From: CAWGLW01 sp963823525
Lineage (GTDB): Bacteria; Pseudomonadota; Gammaproteobacteria; Steroidobacterales; Steroidobacteraceae
Assembly: GCA_963823525.1 (NCBI GenBank)
Contig: CAWGLW010000005.1
Coordinates: 496,001-560,000, forward strand
Length of the DNA: 64,000 bases
Direction: 5' to 3'
Shown here: in pieces, positions 25,671-34,602 of the stretch
Numbering within the stretch: position 1 is the stretch's first letter
Layout of the letters: every line of letters starts with the position of its first letter
Program-made: the position numbers and the translations under genes
The notes under the pieces: generated by a model
Told to the model about the DNA's origin: nothing
The model's input: only the letters and a program-made list of their open reading frames with translations
Databases searched by the model: none

Positions 25671-26804
25671 CTACGGCGCGACGGTATCGATAAGCAGGCC
25701 GACCTCGGGCGCGGCGCCCTTTGTCTGAATTGCCCGGCCGACCAGGTCTCCGCTCTCGGTGATGGCCGTACCGCCGAACGCAACACGCGCGATCACTTCC
25801 ACATCCTCGACCGAGGACAGGTTGCGGCCCTCGATCATCGAATTGGCATCGCTCAACACGACTTCCATAGGCAATTCGTCAGCGGTCAGTCGCACGGCGG
25901 CAAGCGGCGGCCCTGGAATACCGGGCTGTCGGGCACTGACAAACAGGGGTACGCCAGCACCGATTTTATCGCGCAGCGCCGGGTCGATCGAGATGCTGAC
26001 TCGCACGGTCCTTCCGACGGGTTCTCCTGCCGCACCAACTGTTCCGCCCATTGCCATGGCAGGCCCGGCGCCTGCGCCGACCGCCGGCGCAGAGCCCATG
26101 GCAGCCGCGGGCACCTCGACGCCGACTCGCGCGAGCTGCCTGACGACCAATTCGCGGATTTCCGGCGGCGGGTTCTGCTCGAGCAGCGTGTTCCAGCGTT
26201 CGCGCGCTGTGTCGTTATCGCCGGCATTAATGGCAAGTACGCCGGAATACCAGAGCGCTTTCTCATTGCCCGGGTTCTCGGCCAGCGCTTCATCAATGAT
26301 CGCCCGTCCCCTCTCAATGGACGCCGGTTCTTCAGTCAGTACCAGCGCTTCGGCGAGGTCGAGCGCGAAACTCGCGCCCTCATCGCCTGCCGCCGACATC
26401 GCCCGTTCGTAAGCGGCTACGGCGCGATCGGGTTGCCCGCCGATCAGGTAGGTACGGCCGAGCATTTGCCATCCTTCGATATCGTCCGGGTTGCTCGCCA
26501 GGCGAGACTCGAGGTTTGCGATCATTTCTTCCAGGGAACCGGCGCCCTCGGCATGTGCGGTCCCCGCGCCGCCTGCCCCGGCGATCGATGCCGGGCTCTT
26601 CCACGGAAAGTTCGAGACGAGCGGGTAAAGCGCCAGCGCCGCCAGTGGCAGAACCAGGCCAAACAGCACCGCGGCACTCGTCGCGCGGGGTTCGGCCGGT
26701 TGATCGCCCGAAGGCTCGATCGACGATTCGCCAAGCAGGGGACGCAGAATCAGCAGCGCGGCCGCAATCAGCATCGCGGCACAGAAGACAATAAATTCAG
26801 TCAC
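25671..26804 (-). CDS. ccmI: Cytochrome c maturation protein CcmI (CycH)
   Basis: 377 aa. There are two membrane helices (about 3-22 and 45-68) and a periplasmic TPR domain (about 105-230: EGWQMLGRTYLIGGQPDRAVAAYERAM...ALVLTEEPASIERGRAIIDEALAENPGNEKALWYSGVLAINAGD). A C-terminal domain follows with TVRVSISIDPALRDKIGAGVPLFVSARQPG...LPMEVVLSDANSMIEGRNLSSVEDVEVIARVAFGG, as in gammaproteobacterial CcmI. It acts as chaperone for apocytochrome c during haem attachment with CcmF and CcmH. Its start overlaps the ccmH stop. An Ala/Pro/Gly-rich linker at about 240-262 separates the two periplasmic parts. Confidence 0.9.
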   Translation of the reverse strand: MTEFIVFCAAMLIAAALLILRPLLGESSIEPSGDQPAEPRATSAAVLFGLVLPLAALALYPLVSNFPWKSPASIAGAGGAGTAHAEGAGSLEEMIANLESRLASNPDDIEGWQMLGRTYLIGGQPDRAVAAYERAMSAAGDEGASFALDLAEALVLTEEPASIERGRAIIDEALAENPGNEKALWYSGVLAINAGDNDTARERWNTLLEQNPPPEIRELVVRQLARVGVEVPAAAMGSAPAVGAGAGPAMAMGGTVGAAGEPVGRTVRVSISIDPALRDKIGAGVPLFVSARQPGIPGPPLAAVRLTADELPMEVVLSDANSMIEGRNLSSVEDVEVIARVAFGGTAITESGDLVGRAIQTKGAAPEVGLLIDTVAP

Positions 26805-27244
26805 GGTTTACCGGCCTCCTCTGGGCCTTCTGAGTCGAGGTCAGTTTCCGAAGCACGGCGGCGGATAACCCGCAGGGCTACAAAGAAACCGCCAAAAAGC
26901 ATCAGGACGGGTGCTGCCCAGAGCAGGAAATTAGTGCTCGTCATGCGTGGGCGATAAAGGACGAAGTCGCCGTAGCGCTCGATCATGAAATCGCGGATTT
27001 CATCATCGCTCTTGCCGTCGGCAATCAGGTCGCGCACTTCGCGACGAAGGTCGCTTGCGAGGGTTGCATTCGAATCAGCAATGGTCTGGTTCTGACAGAC
27101 CAGGCAGCGCAGTTCACGATTGATGTTCTCGTAACGCTGCTGCAGCGCCGGATCCTCGAACGCACGCTGCTCGTCGATCGCGAGCGCGGGGCCTGTCAGG
27201 CCAATCAGTCCAACCAGCATGAACACTCTAAGAAAAGCCATCAT
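26801..27244 (-). CDS. ccmH: Cytochrome c maturation protein CcmH
   Basis: 147 aa. A signal peptide (1-22) is followed by the redox motif LRCLVCQNQTIADSNA (Cys47, Cys50), DLRREVRDLI and the conserved DFMIERYGDFVLYRPRM. A single C-terminal anchor helix (FLLWAAPVLMLFGGFFVALRVI) ends the membrane part. It reduces or holds the apocytochrome CXXCH thiols before haem ligation. It overlaps both ccmG and ccmI by four bases, showing translational coupling. Confidence 0.93.
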   Translation of the reverse strand: MMAFLRVFMLVGLIGLTGPALAIDEQRAFEDPALQQRYENINRELRCLVCQNQTIADSNATLASDLRREVRDLIADGKSDDEIRDFMIERYGDFVLYRPRMTSTNFLLWAAPVLMLFGGFFVALRVIRRRASETDLDSEGPEEAGKP

Positions 27245-27786
27245 GAGGACGTCAACTCCCGGCCGGCGCGTGCCGCTTCGATTCGAGGCATGAACTCCTG
27301 GGTCCAGATCTCCATGGTCATCGGCGCAATGTGCTTGTAGAGAACCGTGCCGTCCGGTCCGATCAGGAATGTCTCGGGTGCCCCGTAGACTCCCCAGTCG
27401 ATCGCCGTGCGGCCTTCGTGATCGACCGCCACGACCGCATACGGGTTACCCAGGTCACGCAGCCACTGACGCGCGGCTTCATCGTTGTCCTTCCAGTTAA
27501 GGCCGATCAATGGAACCGCGTTCTGACGGGCAATGAGCAACAGCTTATCGTGCTCTTCCCGGCAGCCACCACACCACGTGCCCCAGACATTGAGTACCCA
27601 GGCTTGTCCTTTCAGTTCGGATGTCGACACCGTGTATTGCGCATCCTGAAGACTCGGGAGGCTGAATTCCGGCGCCGGTTTACCAATCAGCGGCGAGGGC
27701 ACGTAGCGCGGATCGCGGTACAAGCCGACGAAGAGGAACGCACCGAGAAGCACGAACACCGCAAAAGGAACAATGTACTTCAGCAT
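27241..27786 (-). CDS. ccmG: Thiol:disulfide interchange protein CcmG/DsbE
   Basis: 181 aa. An N-terminal membrane anchor (about 4-22) precedes a periplasmic thioredoxin fold: GKPAPEFSLPSL, VLNVWGTWCGGCREEHDKLLLI with active Cys72/Cys75, GLNWKDNDEAARQWL, and the cis-Pro region GVYGAPETFLIGPDGTVLYKHIAPM. The W-G-T-W-C-x-x-C active site and the acidic residue just after it (EE) are typical of CcmG. It supplies reductant to CcmH or apocytochrome c. ccmF ends 14 bp upstream. Confidence 0.93.
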   Translation of the reverse strand: MLKYIVPFAVFVLLGAFLFVGLYRDPRYVPSPLIGKPAPEFSLPSLQDAQYTVSTSELKGQAWVLNVWGTWCGGCREEHDKLLLIARQNAVPLIGLNWKDNDEAARQWLRDLGNPYAVVAVDHEGRTAIDWGVYGAPETFLIGPDGTVLYKHIAPMTMEIWTQEFMPRIEAARAGRELTSS

Positions 27787-27800
27787 GACTCGCTCTTGCC

Positions 27801-29756
27801 TCAGCTTGCCGTCGCCGCACCGGAAGTGTGCAGCTTACTGGTCGCTCGTTCGCGGACACGGTAGCGGCGATCCGTTACGGCGATCAGCCCGCCCAGCGCC
27901 ATCACCAGCGCACCGAGCCAGATAAAGCGGATCATCGGCTTGTATTGCAGACGCATGCTCCAGGTACCTTTGCCCAGGTCTTCGCCCATCGCCACGAACA
28001 GGTCCCGATTCCAGCTGGCCGAGATACCCGCCTCGGTCATCGGGCTGCGTTGCACCCGATAAACGCGCTTCTGCGGATGCAGTGTCGCCACTTCACGCCC
28101 ACCTTGGGTAATCACGACCTCACCTTCGATAGCCTGGTAGTTCGGACCGTCCGCGTGCCTGGAACTGTTGAACGTGAACTGGTAATCCTTGATCGAGATA
28201 CTTTCACCCGGCTTGAGCGCGATGTCCTTCTCGATGTGGTAACTCTCGTTGACCGTCACACCGATCGCAAAAAGTCCGACGCCAATGTGCGCAAGCGTCA
28301 TACCGACAAAACTGCGTGGCATTGTTTGACTGCGGCGCAACCGCTGTACGGGTTCGTACAGCGAAGAGAGGATGATCCACAGGCCAGCGGTCAATCCAAC
28401 GGCGGTCATCAGTTTGAATTCGCCGTAGACGAACATCGGTATGAGTATGCCGCCTGCCAGTGCCAGCCCGAAGAGTGCCAGCAACGGCGTCTTCAGGTGC
28501 GCCAGCCGCCCCTTCTTCCAGGCTGCGTGCATGCCAATGCCCATCAGGAACAACAATGGCAGGCCCGGAATCAGGAACACCGTGTTGAAATATGGCGGGC
28601 CCACTGAAATCTTGCCGAGGTTCATTGCATCCAGAAACAGCGGATAAAGCGTACCCAGCAGAATCAGCGCGGCCGAAACCAGAAGCAGCACGTTGTTGAA
28701 CAGCAGAAAGGACTCGCGGGAGACCATTTCAAAACCGCCTTTCGCACGCAGCGCCGGTCCGCGCCAGGCAAACAGCGCCAGCGAGCCGCCAATGCACAGC
28801 GCGAGGAAGATCAGGATGAACAGGCCGCGGCTTGGGTCGCTGGCAAATGCGTGGACCGAGACCAGCACGCCGGAACGCACCAGGAACGTGCCAAGCAGGC
28901 TCAGCGAAAATGCGATGATCGCGAGCAGCAGGGTCCAGCTCTTGAAAATGCCGCGCTTCTCGGTCACCGCCAGCGAGTGAATCAATGCGGTACCGACCAG
29001 CCAGGGCATGAAAGAAGCATTCTCCACCGGGTCCCAGAACCACCAGCCGCCCCAGCCCAGTTCGTAATAGGCCCACCAGCTGCCCAGCGCGATACCGACG
29101 GTCAGGAACATCCACGACACGGTGGTCCACGGTCGGGCCCAGCGCGCCCATTTCTCGTCCAGCCGGCCTTCAAGCAAGGCGGCGACGGCAAACGCGAAAG
29201 CGACCGCAAATCCCACGTAGCCGATGTAGAGCATCGGCGGATGAATCGCGAGCGCCACGTCCTGCAGGAGCGGGTTCAGGTCGCGCCCGTCCATCGCAGC
29301 CGGGACGAGTCGCTCAAACGGGTTCGAGGTCAAAAGGATGAAGGAAAGGAATCCGATGCTGACAAACCCGAGCACGCCAAGGATGCGGGCCGCGTAGGTT
29401 TCCGGCAGGTTCCGGCTGAACACGCCCACCGCGATCGACCAGGTCGCCAGCGCCAGCGCCCAGAGCAGCAGCGAGCCCTCGTGCGCGCCCCAGACGGCCG
29501 CGAAACGATAGAAGGTCGGCAGTGCCGAATTGGAGTTGCTCGCGACATAGAGCACGGAAAAGTCGTTCTTGTAAAACGCCCACGACAGGACCATGAACGA
29601 GAGCAGAACGAACACCCATTGTCCCGTGACTGCCGGCCGCGCGGCGGCCATCCAGCGGCGGTTGCCAAAAGCCGCCCCGGCCAGCCCGAACCACGTCTGG
29701 GCGATCGCCAGCAGTAGCGCCAGGATCAGCGCAAAGAGTCCTAATTCAACAACCAT
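27801..29756 (-). CDS. ccmF: Haem lyase subunit CcmF
   Basis: 651 aa with about 15 transmembrane helices. The Trp-rich haem-handling motif is ELGWGGWWFWDPVENASFMPWL (WWD domain, about 232-253). A conserved WGAHEGSLLLW lies in the N-terminal third, and a large periplasmic loop near the C-terminus holds VNESYHIEKDIALKPGESISIKDYQF and the conserved HPQKRVY. Together with CcmH/CcmI it ligates haem delivered by CcmE to the cytochrome CXXCH. It is full length for the family. Confidence 0.95.
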   Translation of the reverse strand: MVVELGLFALILALLLAIAQTWFGLAGAAFGNRRWMAAARPAVTGQWVFVLLSFMVLSWAFYKNDFSVLYVASNSNSALPTFYRFAAVWGAHEGSLLLWALALATWSIAVGVFSRNLPETYAARILGVLGFVSIGFLSFILLTSNPFERLVPAAMDGRDLNPLLQDVALAIHPPMLYIGYVGFAVAFAFAVAALLEGRLDEKWARWARPWTTVSWMFLTVGIALGSWWAYYELGWGGWWFWDPVENASFMPWLVGTALIHSLAVTEKRGIFKSWTLLLAIIAFSLSLLGTFLVRSGVLVSVHAFASDPSRGLFILIFLALCIGGSLALFAWRGPALRAKGGFEMVSRESFLLFNNVLLLVSAALILLGTLYPLFLDAMNLGKISVGPPYFNTVFLIPGLPLLFLMGIGMHAAWKKGRLAHLKTPLLALFGLALAGGILIPMFVYGEFKLMTAVGLTAGLWIILSSLYEPVQRLRRSQTMPRSFVGMTLAHIGVGLFAIGVTVNESYHIEKDIALKPGESISIKDYQFTFNSSRHADGPNYQAIEGEVVITQGGREVATLHPQKRVYRVQRSPMTEAGISASWNRDLFVAMGEDLGKGTWSMRLQYKPMIRFIWLGALVMALGGLIAVTDRRYRVRERATSKLHTSGAATAS

Positions 29757-29778
29757 CGGATTCTCCCGCCTGATTTTC

Positions 29779-30234
29779 TCAGGTGCTTTCCTGGTTCATT
29801 GCCTTCGCGGCATCGCCGTGTGGCTGGAGGCTGTCCTTCACCTCGGGGGGCATGTAATTTTCATCGTGCTTGGCCAGCACTTCCTCGGCCACGAAGCGGC
29901 CACTGTTATCGAGCTTGCCGCGCGCAATGATGCCCTGCCCTTCGCGAAACAGGTCGGGCAGCACGCCCGTGTAACTCACATCGACGGTGTTTGCGAAATC
30001 CGTGAGCGTGAAGTTGACTTCCAGGCTCCCCGGCGCCCGCTGGACGCTGCCATTTTCGACCAGGCCGCCAACCCGGAACGAGCGTGCTTCAGGCGCTTCG
30101 CCACCGAGAATCTGCGTCGGGCTGTAGTAGTAGAGCAGGTTTTCCTGGAAAGCCTGCAATGCGAAAGCCGTGGCGATGCCCACGCCGGCGAGGATCACGG
30201 CTACTGTCGTCATGCGTTTCTGGCGCGGTGTCAT
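29779..30234 (-). CDS. ccmE: Haem chaperone CcmE
   Basis: 151 aa. An N-terminal membrane anchor (about 8-28) precedes a periplasmic OB-fold barrel. The haem-binding signature LAKHDENYMPP has His123 (covalent haem) and Tyr127 (axial ligand). RVGGLVENGSVQR and VSYTGVLPDLFREGQGIIARG are strongly conserved family segments. It carries haem from CcmC to CcmF. The start overlaps the ccmD stop as ATGA. Confidence 0.95.
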   Translation of the reverse strand: MTPRQKRMTTVAVILAGVGIATAFALQAFQENLLYYYSPTQILGGEAPEARSFRVGGLVENGSVQRAPGSLEVNFTLTDFANTVDVSYTGVLPDLFREGQGIIARGKLDNSGRFVAEEVLAKHDENYMPPEVKDSLQPHGDAAKAMNQEST

Positions 30235-30404
30235 CTTTGATTCTCCCTCAGGATTTCAATACGTCGGAGTGCATCGACCCGTTCGGCAGCCTCGGTGCGG
30301 CGTGCACCCCACCAGTTGGCAATCAATACCAGGGCAGTCAGGCCGTACGCGCTCCACACGAAACCGGCGTAACCACCCATTGCGAAAAACTCTTTGAGGT
30401 CCAT
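30231..30404 (-). CDS. ccmD: CcmD, small haem exporter subunit
   Basis: 57 aa: MDLKEFFAMGGYAGFVWSAY, a hydrophobic helix ending ALVLIANWW, and a basic charged tail RRTEAAERVDALRRIEILRENQR. This is the textbook CcmD layout, including the F-x-M-G-G-Y-x-x-Y/F-V-W-x-A-Y-G motif and one membrane span with a cytoplasmic charged helix. CcmD releases haem-loaded CcmE from CcmC. It starts 3 bp after the ccmC stop and overlaps ccmE by four bases. Confidence 0.93.
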   Translation of the reverse strand: MDLKEFFAMGGYAGFVWSAYGLTALVLIANWWGARRTEAAERVDALRRIEILRENQR

Positions 30405-30407
30405 GTC

Positions 30408-31136
30408 CTAGATTTCCTTCTCGAGCCACGTGGCCTTACGTTCGCGGCGCAGTATCTCACCGCGCAGCCGCCGGCAAAGGGCCCAGCCGTAATAGAACTG
30501 GTAGCCCACAATCATGATGAACAGCGGGATCAGCATCGGCAGCGCGATCGACGGCTTGTCCATCTTGGTGACACTGGCGGGCTGATGAAGCGTTGACCAC
30601 CATTCTACGGAATAATGAATGATTGGCACGTTGATCACGCCGACGATCGCGAGCACCGCACTTGCCCGGTCGGCACGCTGCGGATCATCAAAGGACGCGC
30701 GCAGCGCCATGTAGCCGAGATAGAGAAAGAAGAGAATCAACTCGGAAGTCAGCCGCGCGTCCCAGACCCACCAGGTGCCCCACATCGGCTTGCCCCAGAT
30801 CGCGCCGGTCGCGAGCGCAAGAAAAGTAAACGACGCCCCGATCGGCGCGGACGCGGCTGCGGCGGCATGAGCGAGCTTGATACGCCAGATCAGCCCGACC
30901 GCCGCCGCGATGGCCATCGAGACATAAACGAACATCGACATCCAGGCGGCGGGTGCATGCACGTAAAGAATGCGGAAAGCATCCCCCTGCTGGTAATCGG
31001 TCGGCGCGCGAACCAGGCCCCAGTAGGTTGCCGTCAGGATCAATATCAGCGCGGGCCAGCCAAACCAGGGCGCAAGTCGCCCGAGGATCCGGTAGGCGTG
31101 AGGCGGAGAAGCCAGTTTATGGAACCAGGTCCACAT
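30408..31136 (-). CDS. ccmC: Haem exporter protein CcmC
   Basis: 242 aa with six transmembrane helices. The WWD domain GKPMWGTWWVWDARLTSELILFFLYLGYMAL (about 115-145) and the two haem-ligating His regions (YVHAPAAWMSMF and IIHYSVEWWSTLHQP) are intact. It loads haem onto CcmE with CcmD. It begins 34 bp after ccmB. Confidence 0.95.
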   Translation of the reverse strand: MWTWFHKLASPPHAYRILGRLAPWFGWPALILILTATYWGLVRAPTDYQQGDAFRILYVHAPAAWMSMFVYVSMAIAAAVGLIWRIKLAHAAAAASAPIGASFTFLALATGAIWGKPMWGTWWVWDARLTSELILFFLYLGYMALRASFDDPQRADRASAVLAIVGVINVPIIHYSVEWWSTLHQPASVTKMDKPSIALPMLIPLFIMIVGYQFYYGWALCRRLRGEILRRERKATWLEKEI

Positions 31137-31170
31137 AGTCGTCCTTCTTCAAAATTCCGAAATGGTCCGT

Positions 31171-31857
31171 TCAGCTCTCAACGCTGATGCGAATCGCGGC
31201 CGACATGGCCAGCGGTCCGAGACTAAGCGCCAGAAAGAAAATCGCGGCCAACAGCTGCAACGGACCGGCTGGCGAATCACCGTCCATCGTCATCGTTACC
31301 GCACGTGCACCAAAAATCAGCAAAGGCATCGCCAGCGGCAGTACCAGCAGCGACAACAGCACGCTGCCGCGCCGCACACCTACCGTGAGAGCTGCGCCAA
31401 TGCCCCCGAGCAGACTGAGTGTCGCGGTGCCGAGCAGCAGCGACAGCATCAGCGTTCCCCAGGCCTCGTACGGCAGGCCCAGTGCCGTACCGACAATGGG
31501 CGAAATCACGACCAGCGGCAGCCCGGTCAGCATCCAGTGCGATGCAACCTTGGCCAGCAGCAGCCATCCGAGCGGCTGTCCCGATAACACCCATTGTTCC
31601 ATGGTTCCATCTTCGACATCCGTACGGAACAAAGATTCCAATGCCAGCAGCGACGATAACAGCGCCGCGACCCAGATGACCCCGCCGGAGATATCGCGTA
31701 ATTCGCTCAGATCCGGCGTTGTCGCCAGCGGAAACAGCGTCGTGACGACCACATAAAAGATCAGAGGCTGGATGACCTCGTCCCAGCGTCGCCAGGCCAG
31801 CATCAGATCGCGCTGGAATACGAGCTTCGCGGCCTGCCCTAGCGTCTGCCTGGCCAT
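31171..31857 (-). CDS. ccmB: Haem ABC transporter permease CcmB
   Basis: 228 aa with six predicted helices. The family motifs WRRWDEVIQPLIFYVVVTTLFPLA, VIWVAALLSSLLALESLFRTDVEDGTMEQWVLS and GTATLSLLGGIGAALTVGVRRGSVLLSLLVLPLAMPLLIFG are all present. It partners with the ATPase CcmA to drive release of CcmE-haem. Its ATG overlaps the ccmA stop as TGATG. Confidence 0.95.
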   Translation of the reverse strand: MARQTLGQAAKLVFQRDLMLAWRRWDEVIQPLIFYVVVTTLFPLATTPDLSELRDISGGVIWVAALLSSLLALESLFRTDVEDGTMEQWVLSGQPLGWLLLAKVASHWMLTGLPLVVISPIVGTALGLPYEAWGTLMLSLLLGTATLSLLGGIGAALTVGVRRGSVLLSLLVLPLAMPLLIFGARAVTMTMDGDSPAGPLQLLAAIFFLALSLGPLAMSAAIRISVES

Positions 31858-32486
31858 CAGTCGAGCTCCAGCCGGCGCAGGATATTCGCATCATCGAGCA
31901 GCCGCTGGTGGGCTGCGGCCAGCACCAGCCCGCCTCGCTCCACGTGCTCACGAATCAAGTCCTCGACCAGTTCCACCCCGGCGCTGTCGAGGTTGGTTGC
32001 CGGCTCGTCCATGATCCATACCGTCGCATCGGCCAGCAGCAACCGTGCCAGCGCGAGGCGTCTTTTCTGACCGGCAGACAAGGAGCGCGACGGGAGGTCG
32101 CCCCGCGAGAGAATGCCCACGCGGTCCAGGGCCTGGTCAATAGAAATAACATCAATTGATTGACGTAAACCAGCAAGATATTTAAGGTTTTCCCTGGCTG
32201 TGAGATCGGCTTTCAACGAGTTCGGATGGCCCAGGTAGCCGAGGTTGGTGTGAAAGTCATCACGTGCCTTGCCGATCGGCCGGTCGTCCCAGAGCACCGT
32301 ACCGCTCTCAGCGGGCAGCAGTCCGATGATTACGCGAATCAGGGTTGTTTTGCCGACGCCGTTGGGTCCGGTGATTTTCATGAATTCACCGGCACGAAGC
32401 ACGAACGACACGTCCCGAAGGATGTGCCGATCGCCTCGCCAGGCATTAATCGCCCGCGCTTCTAATACGGCCCCTTTGGGCTGCAT
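31857..32486 (-). CDS. ccmA: Haem exporter ATP-binding protein CcmA
   Basis: 209 aa ABC ATPase. Walker A is GPNGVGKTT (40-48), the signature is SLSAGQKRRLALARLLL, and Walker B is VWIMDEPATNLD followed by HQRLL. The unusual S-A-G-Q signature is the normal CcmA variant. It is the first gene of the ccm operon, with GGAGG 5-6 bases before its ATG. The 122-bp gap to the upstream carboxylase gene probably holds the ccm promoter, unless the whole minus-strand block is read through. Confidence 0.95.
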   Translation of the reverse strand: MQPKGAVLEARAINAWRGDRHILRDVSFVLRAGEFMKITGPNGVGKTTLIRVIIGLLPAESGTVLWDDRPIGKARDDFHTNLGYLGHPNSLKADLTARENLKYLAGLRQSIDVISIDQALDRVGILSRGDLPSRSLSAGQKRRLALARLLLADATVWIMDEPATNLDSAGVELVEDLIREHVERGGLVLAAAHQRLLDDANILRRLELD

Positions 32487-32608
32487 TGATCCTCCGCCGC
32501 CGCTGATCCAGGTGGGTCGCCCGGAACACGGCCCGCGAGGCGACTAAGTGGCCGCGAATTCTAGCAAAACCGATCGGGGGAGGTGCTTCGGAATTCCGCA
32601 GTGCAAAA

Positions 32609-34594
32609 TCACGCCAAAGGCGCCAGGACCACCAGTTCGACGCCCTCCTCGACCCGGTCGCCTGTCTTGACATTCACCTGCTCGACCATGCCATCCCAGG
32701 GTGCCAGCAGGGAGTGCTCCATTTTCATCGCCTCGAGCACGATCAGAACGGTGCCGGCTTGGACGGCTTCGCCGGAGACGGCACGCACATCGAGCACATG
32801 CCCGGGCATTGGTGCCTTGAGGTGCCCTTCGTGCTCGGCTGAGGCGGACTGCTGGGCACCCGTGTCCGCCGAAAATACGAATGACAGGCATTGCCGCGTG
32901 ATCACCAGCTGCTCGTGGTCAAGCTCATAGGCCGCCTCGACCGGCCGACCGTCAATGCAACCGGCCAGTCGCCCGCCCGCCTGCCTCTCGACCTCGACGC
33001 GATGAACCCGGCCGTCGAGGTCGACGGCAAGACCGCCTGGCTCACGAGCAACGCGCAGCCATTGCCGCTCATCGCCAAGGCGCAATGCGACGCGGACAAC
33101 CGGTGCCTGGTTTAACCGGAATCCGGTGGCTGCCTGCCATGGCGAGGCAGCCGTATCGGCCACACCCTGTGCATCGCCCGGCATCTGCAGGACCCGGGTC
33201 GCGGCAGCGAGCAGCCAGGCCTCCTCGATCTCTGAGCGGGGCGTCGCCTCCTCCGGGGGCAAAGCCGATTCAAGCAGGCGCGTGCTGAGTTCGCCGGCGC
33301 AGACCTGCGGCGCGCCCAGCAGTTGCCAGAGATAACGCGCGTTGGTTTTCACGCCCTCGACGCGGACGTGCTCCAGCGCGTCGCGCAGTCGTCGCAGTGC
33401 AGCCGCACGATCCGGCGCCCAGGCGATGATCTTCGCCAGCATCGGGTCATAATGTATCGAGACTTCATCGCCCGCCTGGACGCCCGCATCGACTCGCACG
33501 TCCGGCAAGTCATAGGGCATATCGAATCGTTCGAGTCGCCCGGTCGACGGCAGGAATCCGCTCTGAGGGTCTTCAGCGTAAAGGCGAGCCTCGACCGCGT
33601 GGCCGGTGTGAGCGATCGATGCCTGGGATAGTGGTAAGGGCTCGCCCGACGCGACCCGCAGTTGCCATTCCACGAGATCGAGCCCCGTGATCATTTCGGT
33701 CACCGGGTGTTCAACCTGCAACCGGGTGTTCATCTCGAGAAAGTAGAAGTCCTGGCCGTCGAAAAGGAACTCGACCGTTCCGGCACCCTCGTACTGCACA
33801 GCCCGCGCCGCCTTAACCGCCGCATCGCCCATCCGCGCACGGGTCGATTCGTCGAGTCCCGGAGCCAGCGCTTCCTCGATGACCTTCTGATGGCGGCGCT
33901 GCAGCGAGCAGTCACGCTCGAACAAGTGCACCGTATGACCCTGCTGATCGGCGAAAACCTGTATTTCGACGTGCCGGCCCTGCTCGACAAACCGTTCGAG
34001 CAGAACGCGATCGTTGCCGAACGACTTGCTGGCCTCCCGCCGTGCGCCGCCCAGCGACTCTTCGAAGTCGCCAGCGGCCCGCACAATACGCATGCCCTTG
34101 CCGCCACCACCGGCGGTCGGCTTGATGAGCAGGGGGAAACCGAGCCGGCCGGCTTCGTTCGTCAACCTTTCGACGGATTGGTCGTCGCCGTCGTAGCCGG
34201 GCAGCACCGGTACTGCGGCCTTCGCCATCAGCTGGCGCGCCGTGCTTTTTGAGCCCATCGCCAGGATCGACTGCTCGCCCGGCCCGACGAACACGATACC
34301 CGCCTCCTGGCAGGCGCGGGCGAACGCGGCATTCTCCGACAGAAAGCCGTAGCCCGGATGAATCGCAACGGCCGCCGTCTGCCGGGCCGCTTCGATGAGT
34401 CGATCGATGACGAGGTAGCTCTCAGCGGCCGGCGCAGGCCCGATGCAAACGGCTTCGTCAGCCAGGCGCACGTGCATCGCGTAACGATCGGCTTCCGAGT
34501 AGACGGCGATGGTTCGCACGCCGAGGCGACGGGCCGTTCGAATGACCCGGCAGGCGATTTCGCCGCGGTTCGCAATCAGCAGGCTGTCGATCAT
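32609..34594 (-). CDS. liuD: 3-methylcrotonyl-CoA carboxylase alpha subunit (biotin carboxylase/BCCP)
   Basis: 661 aa. The biotin carboxylase ATP-grasp domain spans about 1-445 (LLIANRGEIACRVIRTARRLGVRTIAVYSEAD, IHPGYGFLSENA, KPTAGGGGKGMRIV, FLEMNTRLQVEHPVTEMITGLDLVEWQL). An intermediate domain follows, then the biotinyl domain with VLEAMKMEHS (Lys624) at the C-terminus. This is the size and layout of MCC alpha in leucine degradation. Propionyl- or geranyl-CoA carboxylase subunits look similar, but the neighbouring isovaleryl-CoA dehydrogenase and MCC-type beta subunit favour methylcrotonyl-CoA. It is the last gene of the operon and starts 8 bp after liuB. Confidence 0.88.
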   Translation of the reverse strand: MIDSLLIANRGEIACRVIRTARRLGVRTIAVYSEADRYAMHVRLADEAVCIGPAPAAESYLVIDRLIEAARQTAAVAIHPGYGFLSENAAFARACQEAGIVFVGPGEQSILAMGSKSTARQLMAKAAVPVLPGYDGDDQSVERLTNEAGRLGFPLLIKPTAGGGGKGMRIVRAAGDFEESLGGARREASKSFGNDRVLLERFVEQGRHVEIQVFADQQGHTVHLFERDCSLQRRHQKVIEEALAPGLDESTRARMGDAAVKAARAVQYEGAGTVEFLFDGQDFYFLEMNTRLQVEHPVTEMITGLDLVEWQLRVASGEPLPLSQASIAHTGHAVEARLYAEDPQSGFLPSTGRLERFDMPYDLPDVRVDAGVQAGDEVSIHYDPMLAKIIAWAPDRAAALRRLRDALEHVRVEGVKTNARYLWQLLGAPQVCAGELSTRLLESALPPEEATPRSEIEEAWLLAAATRVLQMPGDAQGVADTAASPWQAATGFRLNQAPVVRVALRLGDERQWLRVAREPGGLAVDLDGRVHRVEVERQAGGRLAGCIDGRPVEAAYELDHEQLVITRQCLSFVFSADTGAQQSASAEHEGHLKAPMPGHVLDVRAVSGEAVQAGTVLIVLEAMKMEHSLLAPWDGMVEQVNVKTGDRVEEGVELVVLAPLA

Positions 34595-34602
34595 CCGGCC
34601 TC

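Noticed and set aside
32609..34594. Geranyl-CoA or propionyl-CoA carboxylase as identity of the biotin subunit
   Set aside because: The neighbouring isovaleryl-CoA dehydrogenase and the MCC-type beta subunit sequence favour methylcrotonyl-CoA; the alternatives need acyclic-terpene or propionate genes that are not here.
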